Shown here: one piece after another, positions 40,935 to 49,392 of the stretch
How positions within the stretch are numbered: position 1 is the stretch's first letter
Layout of the letters: every line of letters starts with the position of its first letter
Assembly: GCA_002350855.1 (NCBI GenBank)
Contig: DEFM01000002.1
Location: 1,516 to 65,515 of the forward strand
From: Prevotellaceae bacterium UBA2852
GTDB lineage: Bacteria > Bacteroidota > Bacteroidia > Bacteroidales > Bacteroidaceae
DNA length: 64,000 nt
Direction of reading: 5' to 3'
Position numbers and translations under genes: made by a program
The notes under the pieces: generated by a model
Told to the model about the DNA's origin: nothing
The model's database searches: none
What the model saw: only the letters and a program-made list of their open reading frames with translations

Positions 40935-42140
40935 ATGTCACAAAAACAAACACCGAACTACACGTTCGCCCTAATCGTAATGTTCATTGTGTGTTTCCTC
41001 ATCGGATTCATCACAACAATGAACAACTCAATGATTGACTTCTGTACAAAAGCATTCAACCTCAATGCTCAGCAAGGTCAGTATGTTAACACAGCATTCT
41101 ACGGAGCTTATCTCCTGGCAATTCCATTCTCTATGCTCATGAGCAAGATCGGCTATAAGAAGACACTTCTTCTCGGACTTGCTGTAGCAGGTATTGGATT
41201 CGTTATCAACTCATTCGGAATCAAGTCAGTACTTGGTAGCGAAACGGCCACCATATATGCCATCTTCCTCGGCACTATGTGTCTCGTAGCAATGGGCGTT
41301 GTGATGCTTCAGAACGTAGCCAACCCTTACGTGATGGTACTCGGTAAGCCAGAGTCAGGAGCGTTCCGCATGACCCTCTCTCAGGCACTCAACTCTGTAG
41401 CAACAACCGTTGCCCCAATGTTTATCACAGCAGTTATTATCGGTAAGCAGACACCACAACCTGAAGCAGTTCCAGCTCCATACCTCGGAATCGGAATCTT
41501 CACACTCGTACTCTGCGCCATCCTCCTCTTCCTCAAGCTTCCTGAGATCAAGGAAGAAGAGCAAGCTGCAGACAACGGTGAGGCAAAGAAATACAAGAGC
41601 AGCGTATTTAAGTATCCACATGTATGGTTCGGAGCACTCGGTATCTTCTTCTACATGGGACTCGAGATTGGTATTCCATCCATGCTTCCTTACAAGCTTG
41701 GTGAAGGCGTCAACGCTACAGACTTCCTTTGGATGTACTGGGGCGGTATGATGGTAGGACGATTCATCGGTGCCGGCATCCTCGCAAAGTTCGAACCACG
41801 CAAGCTTCTCACAGCATGTCTCCTTCTCGGCGCATTCTGCGTAGGACTCTCGTTCCTCTTCTCAGGCATGGCAAGCGCATACTGCCTGTTGGCTGCAGGT
41901 CTCTTCCACTCGGTAATGTGGCCACTTATCTTCAACCTCGGTCTTCAGGAACTCGGTCCTCACACCAAGACAGCCAGTGGTGTTATCAACACAGGTGTTA
42001 TTGGTGGTGCCCTCCTCACCCCACTCATGGGTTGGGTAGTTGACATCTCAACAGTAGCTGTAGCTCTCTGCCTCATGTTCGTTTACTATCTCTACGAACT
42101 TTGGTTCTGCTGGCGCGGCTCTCGTGTAGGACTTAAGTAA
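40935..42140 (+). CDS. Glucose/galactose:H+ symporter of the MFS (FucP/GluP type)
   Basis: A 401-residue inner-membrane transporter with about 12 hydrophobic helices. The N-terminus FALIVMFIVCFLIGFITTMN, the stretch TAFYGAYLLAIPFSMLMSKIGYKK and the second-half motif WGGMMVGRFIGAGIL are typical of the fucose/glucose/galactose permease family. A TTG at 40920 opens the frame, but the ATG at 40935 (MSQKQTPNYTF) is the better start. Placement between galM and galK supports galactose as cargo; glucose is also possible. Confidence 0.92.
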   Translation: MSQKQTPNYTFALIVMFIVCFLIGFITTMNNSMIDFCTKAFNLNAQQGQYVNTAFYGAYLLAIPFSMLMSKIGYKKTLLLGLAVAGIGFVINSFGIKSVLGSETATIYAIFLGTMCLVAMGVVMLQNVANPYVMVLGKPESGAFRMTLSQALNSVATTVAPMFITAVIIGKQTPQPEAVPAPYLGIGIFTLVLCAILLFLKLPEIKEEEQAADNGEAKKYKSSVFKYPHVWFGALGIFFYMGLEIGIPSMLPYKLGEGVNATDFLWMYWGGMMVGRFIGAGILAKFEPRKLLTACLLLGAFCVGLSFLFSGMASAYCLLAAGLFHSVMWPLIFNLGLQELGPHTKTASGVINTGVIGGALLTPLMGWVVDISTVAVALCLMFVYYLYELWFCWRGSRVGLK

Positions 42141-42166
42141 AGAACTCAAGAACTTAAAAACTTAAT
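42141..42166. repeat. Short tandem AGAACTCA/AGAACTTA/AAAACTTA run before galK
   Basis: Three imperfect 8-base units directly follow the transporter stop. On the other strand they read like the AGTTTTTG units at 56465-56625. The rest of the 60-base gap to galK holds nothing else that I recognise. Confidence 0.4.
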
Positions 42167-42200
42167 TAAATATTGTCTAACATAATAAATCCTAATCATT

Positions 42201-43367
42201 ATGAAACTAACAATTGATGATGTAAGAAGTCGCTTCATTAAGCACTTCGATGGTGAAACCGGCAGTGTATATGCTTCTCCTGGTAGAATCAACCTTATTG
42301 GTGAGCACACCGACTACAACGGTGGCTTCGTATTCCCAGGAGCGGTTCAGCAAGGAATGATTGCTGAAATCAAGCCAAACGGCACACGCAAGATTCGCGC
42401 ATACTCTATCGACCTCAAGGACTATGACGAGTTCTCACTCGACGACGAGAAAGGTCCACGCGCAAGCCACTTCCGCTATATCTTCGGTGTAGCACGTGAG
42501 ATGATGGCACTCGGTGTACCAGTAGAAGGATTCGACACAGCATTCGCAGGCGATGTTCCACTCGGAGCAGGTATGTCTTCGTCCGCAGCACTCGAAAGCT
42601 GCTATGCATTCGCAATCAACGACCTCTTCGGTGACAACAAGATCGACAAGATGACACTCGCCAAGGTTGGTCAGGCAACAGAGCACAAGTATCTCGGTCT
42701 CAAGTGCGGTATCATGGATCAGTTCGCATCAGTTTACGGCAAGAAAGGCAACCTTATGCGTCTCGACTGCCGCAGCGGTGAATTCCAGTACTTCCCATGG
42801 AATCCTAAGGGCTACCGTCTCGTTCTCATCAATTCATGTGTAAAGCACGAACTCGTAGGCTCACCCTACAACGATCGTCGCAACTCTTGTGAGAACGTAG
42901 CAAAGCACGTAGCAGCAAAGCACCCAGACCTCAAGATTGAGACTCTGCGCGATTGCACATGGGAGAACCTCGAAGAAGTTAAGGACGAGGTAGGCGAAGT
43001 AGATTATCGTCGTGCTAAATTCGTACTTGGCGAAAAAGACCGCGTGCTTGCAGTCAGCGACGCCCTCGAGGCAGGCGACTACGAGAAGGTAGGTCAGATG
43101 ATGTATGAGACTCACGAAGGACTGAGCAAGGACTACGAAGTAAGCTGCGAGGAACTCGATTTCCTCAACGATGTAGCTCACGACTGCGGTGTAGCAGGCT
43201 CACGTATCATGGGCGGTGGTTTCGGTGGTTGTACAATCAACCTCGTTGCTGACGAACTCTACAAGACCTTCATCAATGAAGCCAAGAAGCGCTACAAGGA
43301 GAAATTCGGCAAGGATTGCATCGCTATCGACGTTGTCATCGGCGACGGCAGCCGCAAGCTTTGCTAA
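42201..43367 (+). CDS. galK: Galactokinase
   Basis: A 388-residue cytoplasmic GHMP kinase that phosphorylates alpha-galactose at C1. The galactokinase signature GRINLIGEHTDYNGGFVFPG (about 29-48), the ATP-binding motif VPLGAGMSSSAALE (about 118-131) and the C-terminal GGGFGGCTINLV are all present. It closes the galM-transporter-galK group. galT and galE are not in the window. A strong terminator follows. Confidence 0.97.
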   Translation: MKLTIDDVRSRFIKHFDGETGSVYASPGRINLIGEHTDYNGGFVFPGAVQQGMIAEIKPNGTRKIRAYSIDLKDYDEFSLDDEKGPRASHFRYIFGVAREMMALGVPVEGFDTAFAGDVPLGAGMSSSAALESCYAFAINDLFGDNKIDKMTLAKVGQATEHKYLGLKCGIMDQFASVYGKKGNLMRLDCRSGEFQYFPWNPKGYRLVLINSCVKHELVGSPYNDRRNSCENVAKHVAAKHPDLKIETLRDCTWENLEEVKDEVGEVDYRRAKFVLGEKDRVLAVSDALEAGDYEKVGQMMYETHEGLSKDYEVSCEELDFLNDVAHDCGVAGSRIMGGGFGGCTINLVADELYKTFINEAKKRYKEKFGKDCIAIDVVIGDGSRKLC

Positions 43368-43394
43368 ATAACCAAAATTCATTAATCAACCCTC

Positions 43395-43433
43395 GTAATC
43401 CCCACTCGTTAATCCTGTGGGGATTACTTTTTT
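43395..43433 (+). terminator. Intrinsic terminator behind galK
   Basis: A perfect 11-bp stem GTAATCCCCAC with GTGGGGATTAC (43395-43405, 43417-43427), 11-base loop and a run of six T. Confidence 0.92.
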
Positions 43434-43528
43434 GTAGTTATGTCTCTTCTTAAACAAAAAATCCGTGGTTGAGTGAGCTAAGACGAATGTTTTTTAGAAA
43501 AAACTTTCACGCATTGGATAAATTGTTG

Positions 43529-43536
43529 TAACTTTG
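43529..43536 (+). promoter_or_regulatory. Probable -7 box of the TPR-ribH-tamB-nadE group
   Basis: TAACTTTG matches TAnnTTTG, 86 bases before the TPR gene start. The remainder of the 254-base galK-TPR gap holds only the galK terminator. Confidence 0.55.
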
Positions 43537-43621
43537 CACGACAGAATGGATTCTGATAAAAATCGGCGTCCGTACTTAAATCAGCCGTAAAGAATTAAAA
43601 ACAAAATTAATTAAATACAAA

Positions 43622-44314
43622 ATGTCAAAGAAGAACAAAAAAGAAGAAGCAATCGGCTTGGACGTAACCTTGAACAAGTCGGAGGCATTTATTGAGAAGC
43701 ATTTTAAGAAAATCCTTCTCTGCATTGCAGCTATTGCAGTGGTATTTGCAGCAATTTACATCTATCGTGGTCACCGCGCAAGTGTGGAAACTGAGGCTCA
43801 GACAGCAATGGCAAAGAGCCAGCGTGCATTTCAGATGGATCAGTTTGAGCAGGCTCTCAACGGTGACGGTGCTATGGAGAAGGGTTTCATCAAAATTATC
43901 GACGAGTACAGCGGCACAGCTACAGCTAACTTGGCAAAGTACTACGCTGGTATCTGCTACTACAATCTGGGTAAGATTGACGAAGCTATCTCTATGTTGG
44001 AAGACTTCGACCAGCAGGACGACGCTCTGATTTCTCCTGCATCATTTGCAGCCCTGGGTGACTGCTATGTAGCAAAGGGTGACAAGCAGAAGGGTGTTGA
44101 GCTTTTCGAGAAAGCTGCCAAAGAATCTGACAGCAGAGCAGAAGGCGGTGTAAACAACTCACAGTCTCCTCAGTTCCTGCTCAAGGCCGCAAAAATTTAC
44201 GAAGACCTGAACCAGAACGACAAGGCTCTGGAGCTTTACAAGAAAATCAAGAGCGACTATGCTTCTCAGTTGTCTGTTGAAATGGACAAGTATATTGAAA
44301 GACTGAGTAAGTAA
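43622..44314 (+). CDS. Membrane-anchored TPR protein
   Basis: A 230-residue protein with a basic, lysine-rich N-terminus, a single membrane helix (about 31-49, ILLCIAAIAVVFAAIYIY) and a periplasmic TPR domain (about 90-225; NLAKYYAGICYYNLGKIDEA, SFAALGDCYVAKGDKQKGVE, KAAKIYEDLNQNDKALELYK). The topology resembles YfgM, a periplasmic chaperone partner of the Sec translocon, but sequence alone does not prove that role. It is followed by ribH after a 108-base gap that holds two repeats. Confidence 0.85.
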   Translation: MSKKNKKEEAIGLDVTLNKSEAFIEKHFKKILLCIAAIAVVFAAIYIYRGHRASVETEAQTAMAKSQRAFQMDQFEQALNGDGAMEKGFIKIIDEYSGTATANLAKYYAGICYYNLGKIDEAISMLEDFDQQDDALISPASFAALGDCYVAKGDKQKGVELFEKAAKESDSRAEGGVNNSQSPQFLLKAAKIYEDLNQNDKALELYKKIKSDYASQLSVEMDKYIERLSK

Positions 44315-44318
44315 AAAA

Positions 44319-44350
44319 GTCCCCTCTATCTTCCCCGTAAATGGGAGAAT
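44319..44350. repeat. Degenerate copy of the GC-rich palindromic repeat
   Basis: GTCCCCTCTATCTTCCCC followed by GTAAATGGGAGAATA resembles the copies behind mscL and near pyrB-pyrI, though the right arm is decayed. Confidence 0.35.
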
Positions 44351-44352
44351 AA

Positions 44353-44398
44353 GTGAAGCGTGAAGTGATAGTACTGATACCATCGCTTCACGCTTCAC
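44353..44398. repeat. Inverted repeat made of GTGAAGC heptamers before ribH
   Basis: GTGAAGCGTGAAGTGAT (44353-44369) pairs with ATCGCTTCACGCTTCAC (44382-44398) at 16 of 17 positions, loop 12 bases. The arms are 7-base tandem units. A third unit (ACTTCAC) follows. The same heptamer forms the end of nadE (51340-51360). Confidence 0.65.
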
Positions 44399-44422
44399 AC
44401 TTCACAACCAACATTAATTATC

Positions 44423-44908
44423 ATGGCAACAAAGAATCATAATCTATCGGAATATAATCCAGAGACGGTGCCCGATGGTGCAGGCATGCGCATTGGCATC
44501 GTGGTAAGTGAATGGAATGAAAACATAACTGGTGCTCTGCTCGACGGAGCTATCAACACTCTCATGCGTCACGGTGTGGCAAAATCAAACATTAAGGTTG
44601 TAACTGTGCCTGGAAGCTTTGAGCTTATCTTCGGTGCTAACAAGATGACTAAGTGTGATGTAGACGCTGTGATTGCAATAGGATGTGTGATTCGTGGTGA
44701 CACTCCTCACTTCGACTATATCTGCCAGGGAACCACCCAAGGACTTGCTCACCTGAACGCCACTGGTGACATTCCTGTAATCTACGGACTTATCACTACC
44801 AACGACATGAACCAGGCTCTCGATCGTGCCGGTGGTGCGCTGGGCAATAAGGGTGACGAGTGTGCTATCACGGCGTTGAAGATGGTAAGAGTAAATAAAG
44901 GTATATAA
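44423..44908 (+). CDS. ribH: 6,7-dimethyl-8-ribityllumazine synthase
   Basis: A 161-residue enzyme of riboflavin synthesis that joins the ribityl-aminouracil to dihydroxybutanone phosphate. The phosphate-binding and substrate motifs are [14 protein letters not shown] and [20 protein letters not shown] with the active-site H96. Length fits the family, which forms large capsids of 60 subunits in many bacteria. It follows the TPR gene and precedes tamB by 62 bases. Confidence 0.97.
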   Translation: MATKNHNLSEYNPETVPDGAGMRIGIVVSEWNENITGALLDGAINTLMRHGVAKSNIKVVTVPGSFELIFGANKMTKCDVDAVIAIGCVIRGDTPHFDYICQGTTQGLAHLNATGDIPVIYGLITTNDMNQALDRAGGALGNKGDECAITALKMVRVNKGI

Positions 44909-44970
44909 TTCATAATTAAAGAATTTATAATTATAAGCCATTGGGATAAGAACTTAAGGACTCAAAACCA

Positions 44971-47900
44971 ATGAGGAAACTGGGTAAAATTCTAAGGTAT
45001 ATTGTCAGCGGATTACTGCTGCTATATATATGCCTTATATTGCTGCTCCACCTGCCTTTCGTACAGAGAGAGATAGGCAGGCAAGTAGCTAATGCCCTTT
45101 CCGAAAAGTTCAATACCAAAGTTGAGGTTGGAAAGGTCAATCTTGGTTTTCTCAACAGAGTTATTATCGACAACATAAAGATGGAAGACAAAGCTGGTGA
45201 GGAGATGTTCAGCATAAGCAGAACAGCCGTTCAGCTTGATCTTCTGTCTATTTTTGTTGGTGAAATCAACATCACTACCGCACAAGTATTCGGTCTTAAG
45301 GCAAACTTGCACAAGGAAACTCCCGAATCGGAGTTGAACTGTCGGTTTGTGATTGACGCATTGAAATCGAAGGAAGAGGGGAAAAAGAGCAAAATCAACA
45401 TTCAGGTACGCTCTTTCATAATGCGCCATGCAAACATAAACTACGATGTGAGATCTCTACCACGAACAGACAGCATATTCAACACTAACCACCTGAGTTT
45501 GCAGAACCTGGCTGTGACAGCCACGTTAAAATACCAGCCAGATGAATTTGTAACAATAGATTTGAAGCGCCTTGACTTCACGGAACGCAATTCCGGCTTT
45601 CGACTTGAAAAACTGAGAACTGAAGCAGAATACAATTACACCAGCAACAGCATCTTGCTGAATGATCTGTGCATCAGTACGGGAAACTCTCATCTTCAGA
45701 TTTCAAAGCTTAATGTTCTGTTGAACAGCAAAACCGGAACATCCATGGTGAAGGCTGCAAATTGTTCGTTGAGCGACACAGAAATCTATCTGCCTGATTT
45801 CAAGGCTTTCTCAAACAATCTATCGCGCTTCTCTACCCCTCTCCGTCTGTCAGCATTGATTAAATACAAAAACGACGAGTTGCAATGCAACAACCTGATT
45901 GTGGTATCTCCAGACGACAATCTGACCATCCGTGCCAGCTGCAGCATTGATCATCTCTCCAACGAGCAGCCCGATATAAGAATCGACATTGAGAACCTGT
46001 ACATAGTATCGGAACTCATCAAGTCGGCACTGGAGAATTATTTTGAGGAGAACAACGTGACTAATGCTATAATCAACCTTGGCACAGTAAGGGCTAACGG
46101 TTCGATGGTAAGGAACAGAAATGTATCATCGGTGGAATTCGAACTTAGCAGCGATGCCGGCGATATAGATGCGAGCGCCATTCTCTACAACGACCATTCG
46201 CTTCAAGCCCATGTTAATTCTGAAGAATTCAACCTGGGACAGGTTCTTCAGAATCCCGACTTAGGGGAAATATCCCTTAACATCGACGCAGACGGCACTT
46301 TGCTCAACAATCAGATGAAGTCAACGAAGCTGAAGGGAAGCATCACCCAGCTGGAATATGCCAACTATGTCTACGACAACATCGTGATTGACGGGATAGT
46401 TGACGGAAGCGGATTCGACGGACTTCTATCTGTTGAGGACGAAAATCTGGACTTTGCCATGAACGGAGTGATTGAGAAACTGAACAACGGCTTCTACAGC
46501 GCCAACGTTGACATGAATCTGCTAAGGTTCAACCCCTATGCGCTAAACCTTACCAAAGACCATGCAGACAGTTATTACCGGCTGAAGGCACACACAGACA
46601 TTAGTGGTAGTACACTTAACAACGTCATCGGATTCATCAACATCGATTCGCTATTAATCACAACCTCAACAGAACAGATTTCACTTCAAAAGTTTGACGT
46701 GGATGTTTTGGAGAACACTCCCGACAATCGCCAGATAAACGTCAGGAGTGACTTCCTCAACGCCAGTCTTGCTGGTAAATTCAACATTGAGGAACTCTTC
46801 CCTTGCTACATGCGTTCACTTTCAGCCCATCTGCCCTCGCTCAATCTGAAGCCCAATCAAGGTTCAGCGATTCATAGCAACAATGCTGAATTTGAGTTGG
46901 AACTAAGTGACTCTCCCCTGCTCCACCACTTTATCAAGACCGATTATGAGCTGACAGGCAAGGTAAGAGTGAACGGAAGCGTCAACACAGAATCAGATCT
47001 GTACGACCTGACCCTGGACATTCCCACTTTCAGCTATGAAAACTATAATCTGAGTGATATCCATGCCAGCTACAAGAGTGCTGCAAATCAGGCTGAATCG
47101 ACAATCCATACAAAGTTTATCTCTGAGACAGGTGCTACAGACCTCGATATTATTTCCATAGCCGAGGACGACCATGTAAACAATACTGTAAAGTGGGATA
47201 AACCAACATACAAGACCTCATACGGAGAGTTGATTTCCGTAGTCTCGTTCTCTGAGATTCTGAACAAAACAAAGACTCAGATTGAGATACAGCCTTCAAT
47301 CGTTTCTTTCAACGACACACTCTGGCAAACTTCCCATGCCCTTGTTGATATCTACGACAACACATATAAGGTAAACAACCTGAAAATCTACCGAGGCAAC
47401 CAGTATCTCAACATCAGCGGAACAATTTCGCACTCTCCTGGCGACTCGCTGGTTGCAGAACTGAGTTCCGTTCCTGTGGAATATCTTCAGAACATGTCCA
47501 AGTTCAAAAGTGTTACATTCCAGGGAATGGCTACCGGTCGGGCTGTGGTGAGCAATGTCTATACTCTGCCCGACATCCATGCCGACTTGGTTGTGGATGA
47601 TTTCTGCCTGCAAAACGGGTTGCTTGGTAAAGCCAACATTCACGCACAGTGGGACAACGCCATCAACGGAATTGAAATGCAGGCAGACATTCACGACACA
47701 GACGAAGAAGGCAAACCACGTCTGACCACCCTTGACGGCTACATAGTGCCAAGCACCAAGGAAATGGACCTTTGCGTCAACACCAACAACACCAATGCAG
47801 AATTTCTCAACGGATTCATTGGCAGAACCTTCAGGGACATCAAGGGAAACATCAACGGAACCATCCACATCATCGGTCCTCTCAACGACGTAAACATAGT

Positions 47901-49386
47901 CGGTTCGGCAAGTGCGGACGTAGAGATGACCATGAAGGCCACAAGCGCGACCTACCACATCTCTCCCGAAGACTCACTCTACTTCACCCCTTACGACTTT
48001 GTATTCGACAACATACGTCTCTACGATAAAAACCACAACGAAGGTGTAGTGAACGGACATCTGCGCCATAAGAACATGAAGAACTTTGTCTACAACTTCA
48101 CGATTGACATGAACCAGCTGCTCGTCTACGAGGAACAGCGATTCAACAACGACAAGTTCTGCGGACGCATCTATGCCAACGGCAAATGTGAAATCAACGG
48201 TTCGGACGGACATCCTCTCCACATCAGCGGCGACATCACCACAACCCGCAACAGTTACTTCGCCTACGACAACTCTACACCTGATGCCATCACCTCAGGC
48301 TCGTTCATCACGTTCAACAGCGTCAGCGACAAAACCGATTCGCTGCAAACCAGCAAGAGCGGACAATCTGTCGCAGAAAACACCTATCGTGGTGACATAT
48401 ACTTGGATGCCAACATCCACCTCACTCCCGACTGCGAGATTCGTCTGAAGATGGACAGTCACGACGACGGCTACATAAGCACGTTCGGCAGCGGCACGCT
48501 TGTGGCTCACTATCACAACAAAAGCCCGTTTACACTACATGGCAACTACGCCATCAGCGGCGGCCGCTACAGGCTCTACCTTCAGGACATCATCTACCGC
48601 GACCTGCACATTCAGCCCAATTCTGTGGTTCAGTTCAACGGCAATCCCTTCGATGCCAACATCCACCTCATCTGCTGGCATACACTCAACGCCGTGCCTC
48701 TTTCCGACCTCACAGCTTCAGCATCGTACCTCCAGAACAACAAAGCAAAGGTGGTATGCATCCTCGACATCACAGGTCAGCTTGGCAACATGTTGCTCGC
48801 CTTCGATTTGGATTTGCCTAACGTTAGCGATGAGACACGCAGTCTTGTACGTTCGCTTATCTCCACCGAGGAAGAGATGAATACTCAGATCATCTACCTA
48901 TTGGGATTAGGTCGCTTCTACACCAACGAGGCAGCGCGTCAGATGGGCGACACCAGTTCGTCAGGAACGGTGAACAACCTGCTCTCCTCCACCATCAGCG
49001 GTCAAATCAACCAGATGCTTACCAACATGATCGGTACGGAGAGTAAATGGAATTTCGGCACAGGACTGTCAACCGGAGAACGTGGTTGGAACGACCTCGA
49101 TGTAGAAGGCATACTGTCAGGACGCCTTCTCGACGACCGCCTTCTCATCAACGGCAACTTCGGTTATCGCGACAATGTCCTTACTCAGCAAGGCTCATTT
49201 ATCGGTGACTTCGACATAAAATGGAGAATCAAGCGCAACCATAATCTCTACCTCAAAGCCTATAATCAGAACAATGATCGCTACTTCACCAAGGGCACAC
49301 TCAACACCCAGGGTATCGGCATCAGTTATCAGAAAGACTTTGAATCATGGAAAACTCTTTTCTTCAAGAAAAGAAAAAAAGAATAA
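44971..49386 (+). CDS. TamB-like translocation/assembly module protein
   Basis: A 1471-residue envelope protein. One N-terminal membrane helix (about 9-30, YIVSGLLLLYICLILLLHL) is followed by more than a thousand residues of repeating beta strands, the pattern of AsmA/TamB bridge proteins. The C-terminal TamB (DUF490) domain is clear: LHGNYAISGGRYRLYLQDI, PFDANIHLICWHTL, ILDITGQLGNMLLAFDLDLP, and RLLDDRLLINGNFGYRDN. Such proteins span from the inner to the outer membrane and are linked to outer-membrane protein assembly and lipid transport. No BamA-like TamA gene is next to it. Basic last residues (KKRKKE) end 6 bases before nadE. Confidence 0.92.
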   Translation: MRKLGKILRYIVSGLLLLYICLILLLHLPFVQREIGRQVANALSEKFNTKVEVGKVNLGFLNRVIIDNIKMEDKAGEEMFSISRTAVQLDLLSIFVGEINITTAQVFGLKANLHKETPESELNCRFVIDALKSKEEGKKSKINIQVRSFIMRHANINYDVRSLPRTDSIFNTNHLSLQNLAVTATLKYQPDEFVTIDLKRLDFTERNSGFRLEKLRTEAEYNYTSNSILLNDLCISTGNSHLQISKLNVLLNSKTGTSMVKAANCSLSDTEIYLPDFKAFSNNLSRFSTPLRLSALIKYKNDELQCNNLIVVSPDDNLTIRASCSIDHLSNEQPDIRIDIENLYIVSELIKSALENYFEENNVTNAIINLGTVRANGSMVRNRNVSSVEFELSSDAGDIDASAILYNDHSLQAHVNSEEFNLGQVLQNPDLGEISLNIDADGTLLNNQMKSTKLKGSITQLEYANYVYDNIVIDGIVDGSGFDGLLSVEDENLDFAMNGVIEKLNNGFYSANVDMNLLRFNPYALNLTKDHADSYYRLKAHTDISGSTLNNVIGFINIDSLLITTSTEQISLQKFDVDVLENTPDNRQINVRSDFLNASLAGKFNIEELFPCYMRSLSAHLPSLNLKPNQGSAIHSNNAEFELELSDSPLLHHFIKTDYELTGKVRVNGSVNTESDLYDLTLDIPTFSYENYNLSDIHASYKSAANQAESTIHTKFISETGATDLDIISIAEDDHVNNTVKWDKPTYKTSYGELISVVSFSEILNKTKTQIEIQPSIVSFNDTLWQTSHALVDIYDNTYKVNNLKIYRGNQYLNISGTISHSPGDSLVAELSSVPVEYLQNMSKFKSVTFQGMATGRAVVSNVYTLPDIHADLVVDDFCLQNGLLGKANIHAQWDNAINGIEMQADIHDTDEEGKPRLTTLDGYIVPSTKEMDLCVNTNNTNAEFLNGFIGRTFRDIKGNINGTIHIIGPLNDVNIVGSASADVEMTMKATSATYHISPEDSLYFTPYDFVFDNIRLYDKNHNEGVVNGHLRHKNMKNFVYNFTIDMNQLLVYEEQRFNNDKFCGRIYANGKCEINGSDGHPLHISGDITTTRNSYFAYDNSTPDAITSGSFITFNSVSDKTDSLQTSKSGQSVAENTYRGDIYLDANIHLTPDCEIRLKMDSHDDGYISTFGSGTLVAHYHNKSPFTLHGNYAISGGRYRLYLQDIIYRDLHIQPNSVVQFNGNPFDANIHLICWHTLNAVPLSDLTASASYLQNNKAKVVCILDITGQLGNMLLAFDLDLPNVSDETRSLVRSLISTEEEMNTQIIYLLGLGRFYTNEAARQMGDTSSSGTVNNLLSSTISGQINQMLTNMIGTESKWNFGTGLSTGERGWNDLDVEGILSGRLLDDRLLINGNFGYRDNVLTQQGSFIGDFDIKWRIKRNHNLYLKAYNQNNDRYFTKGTLNTQGIGISYQKDFESWKTLFFKKRKKE

Positions 49387-49392
49387 TGAAGA

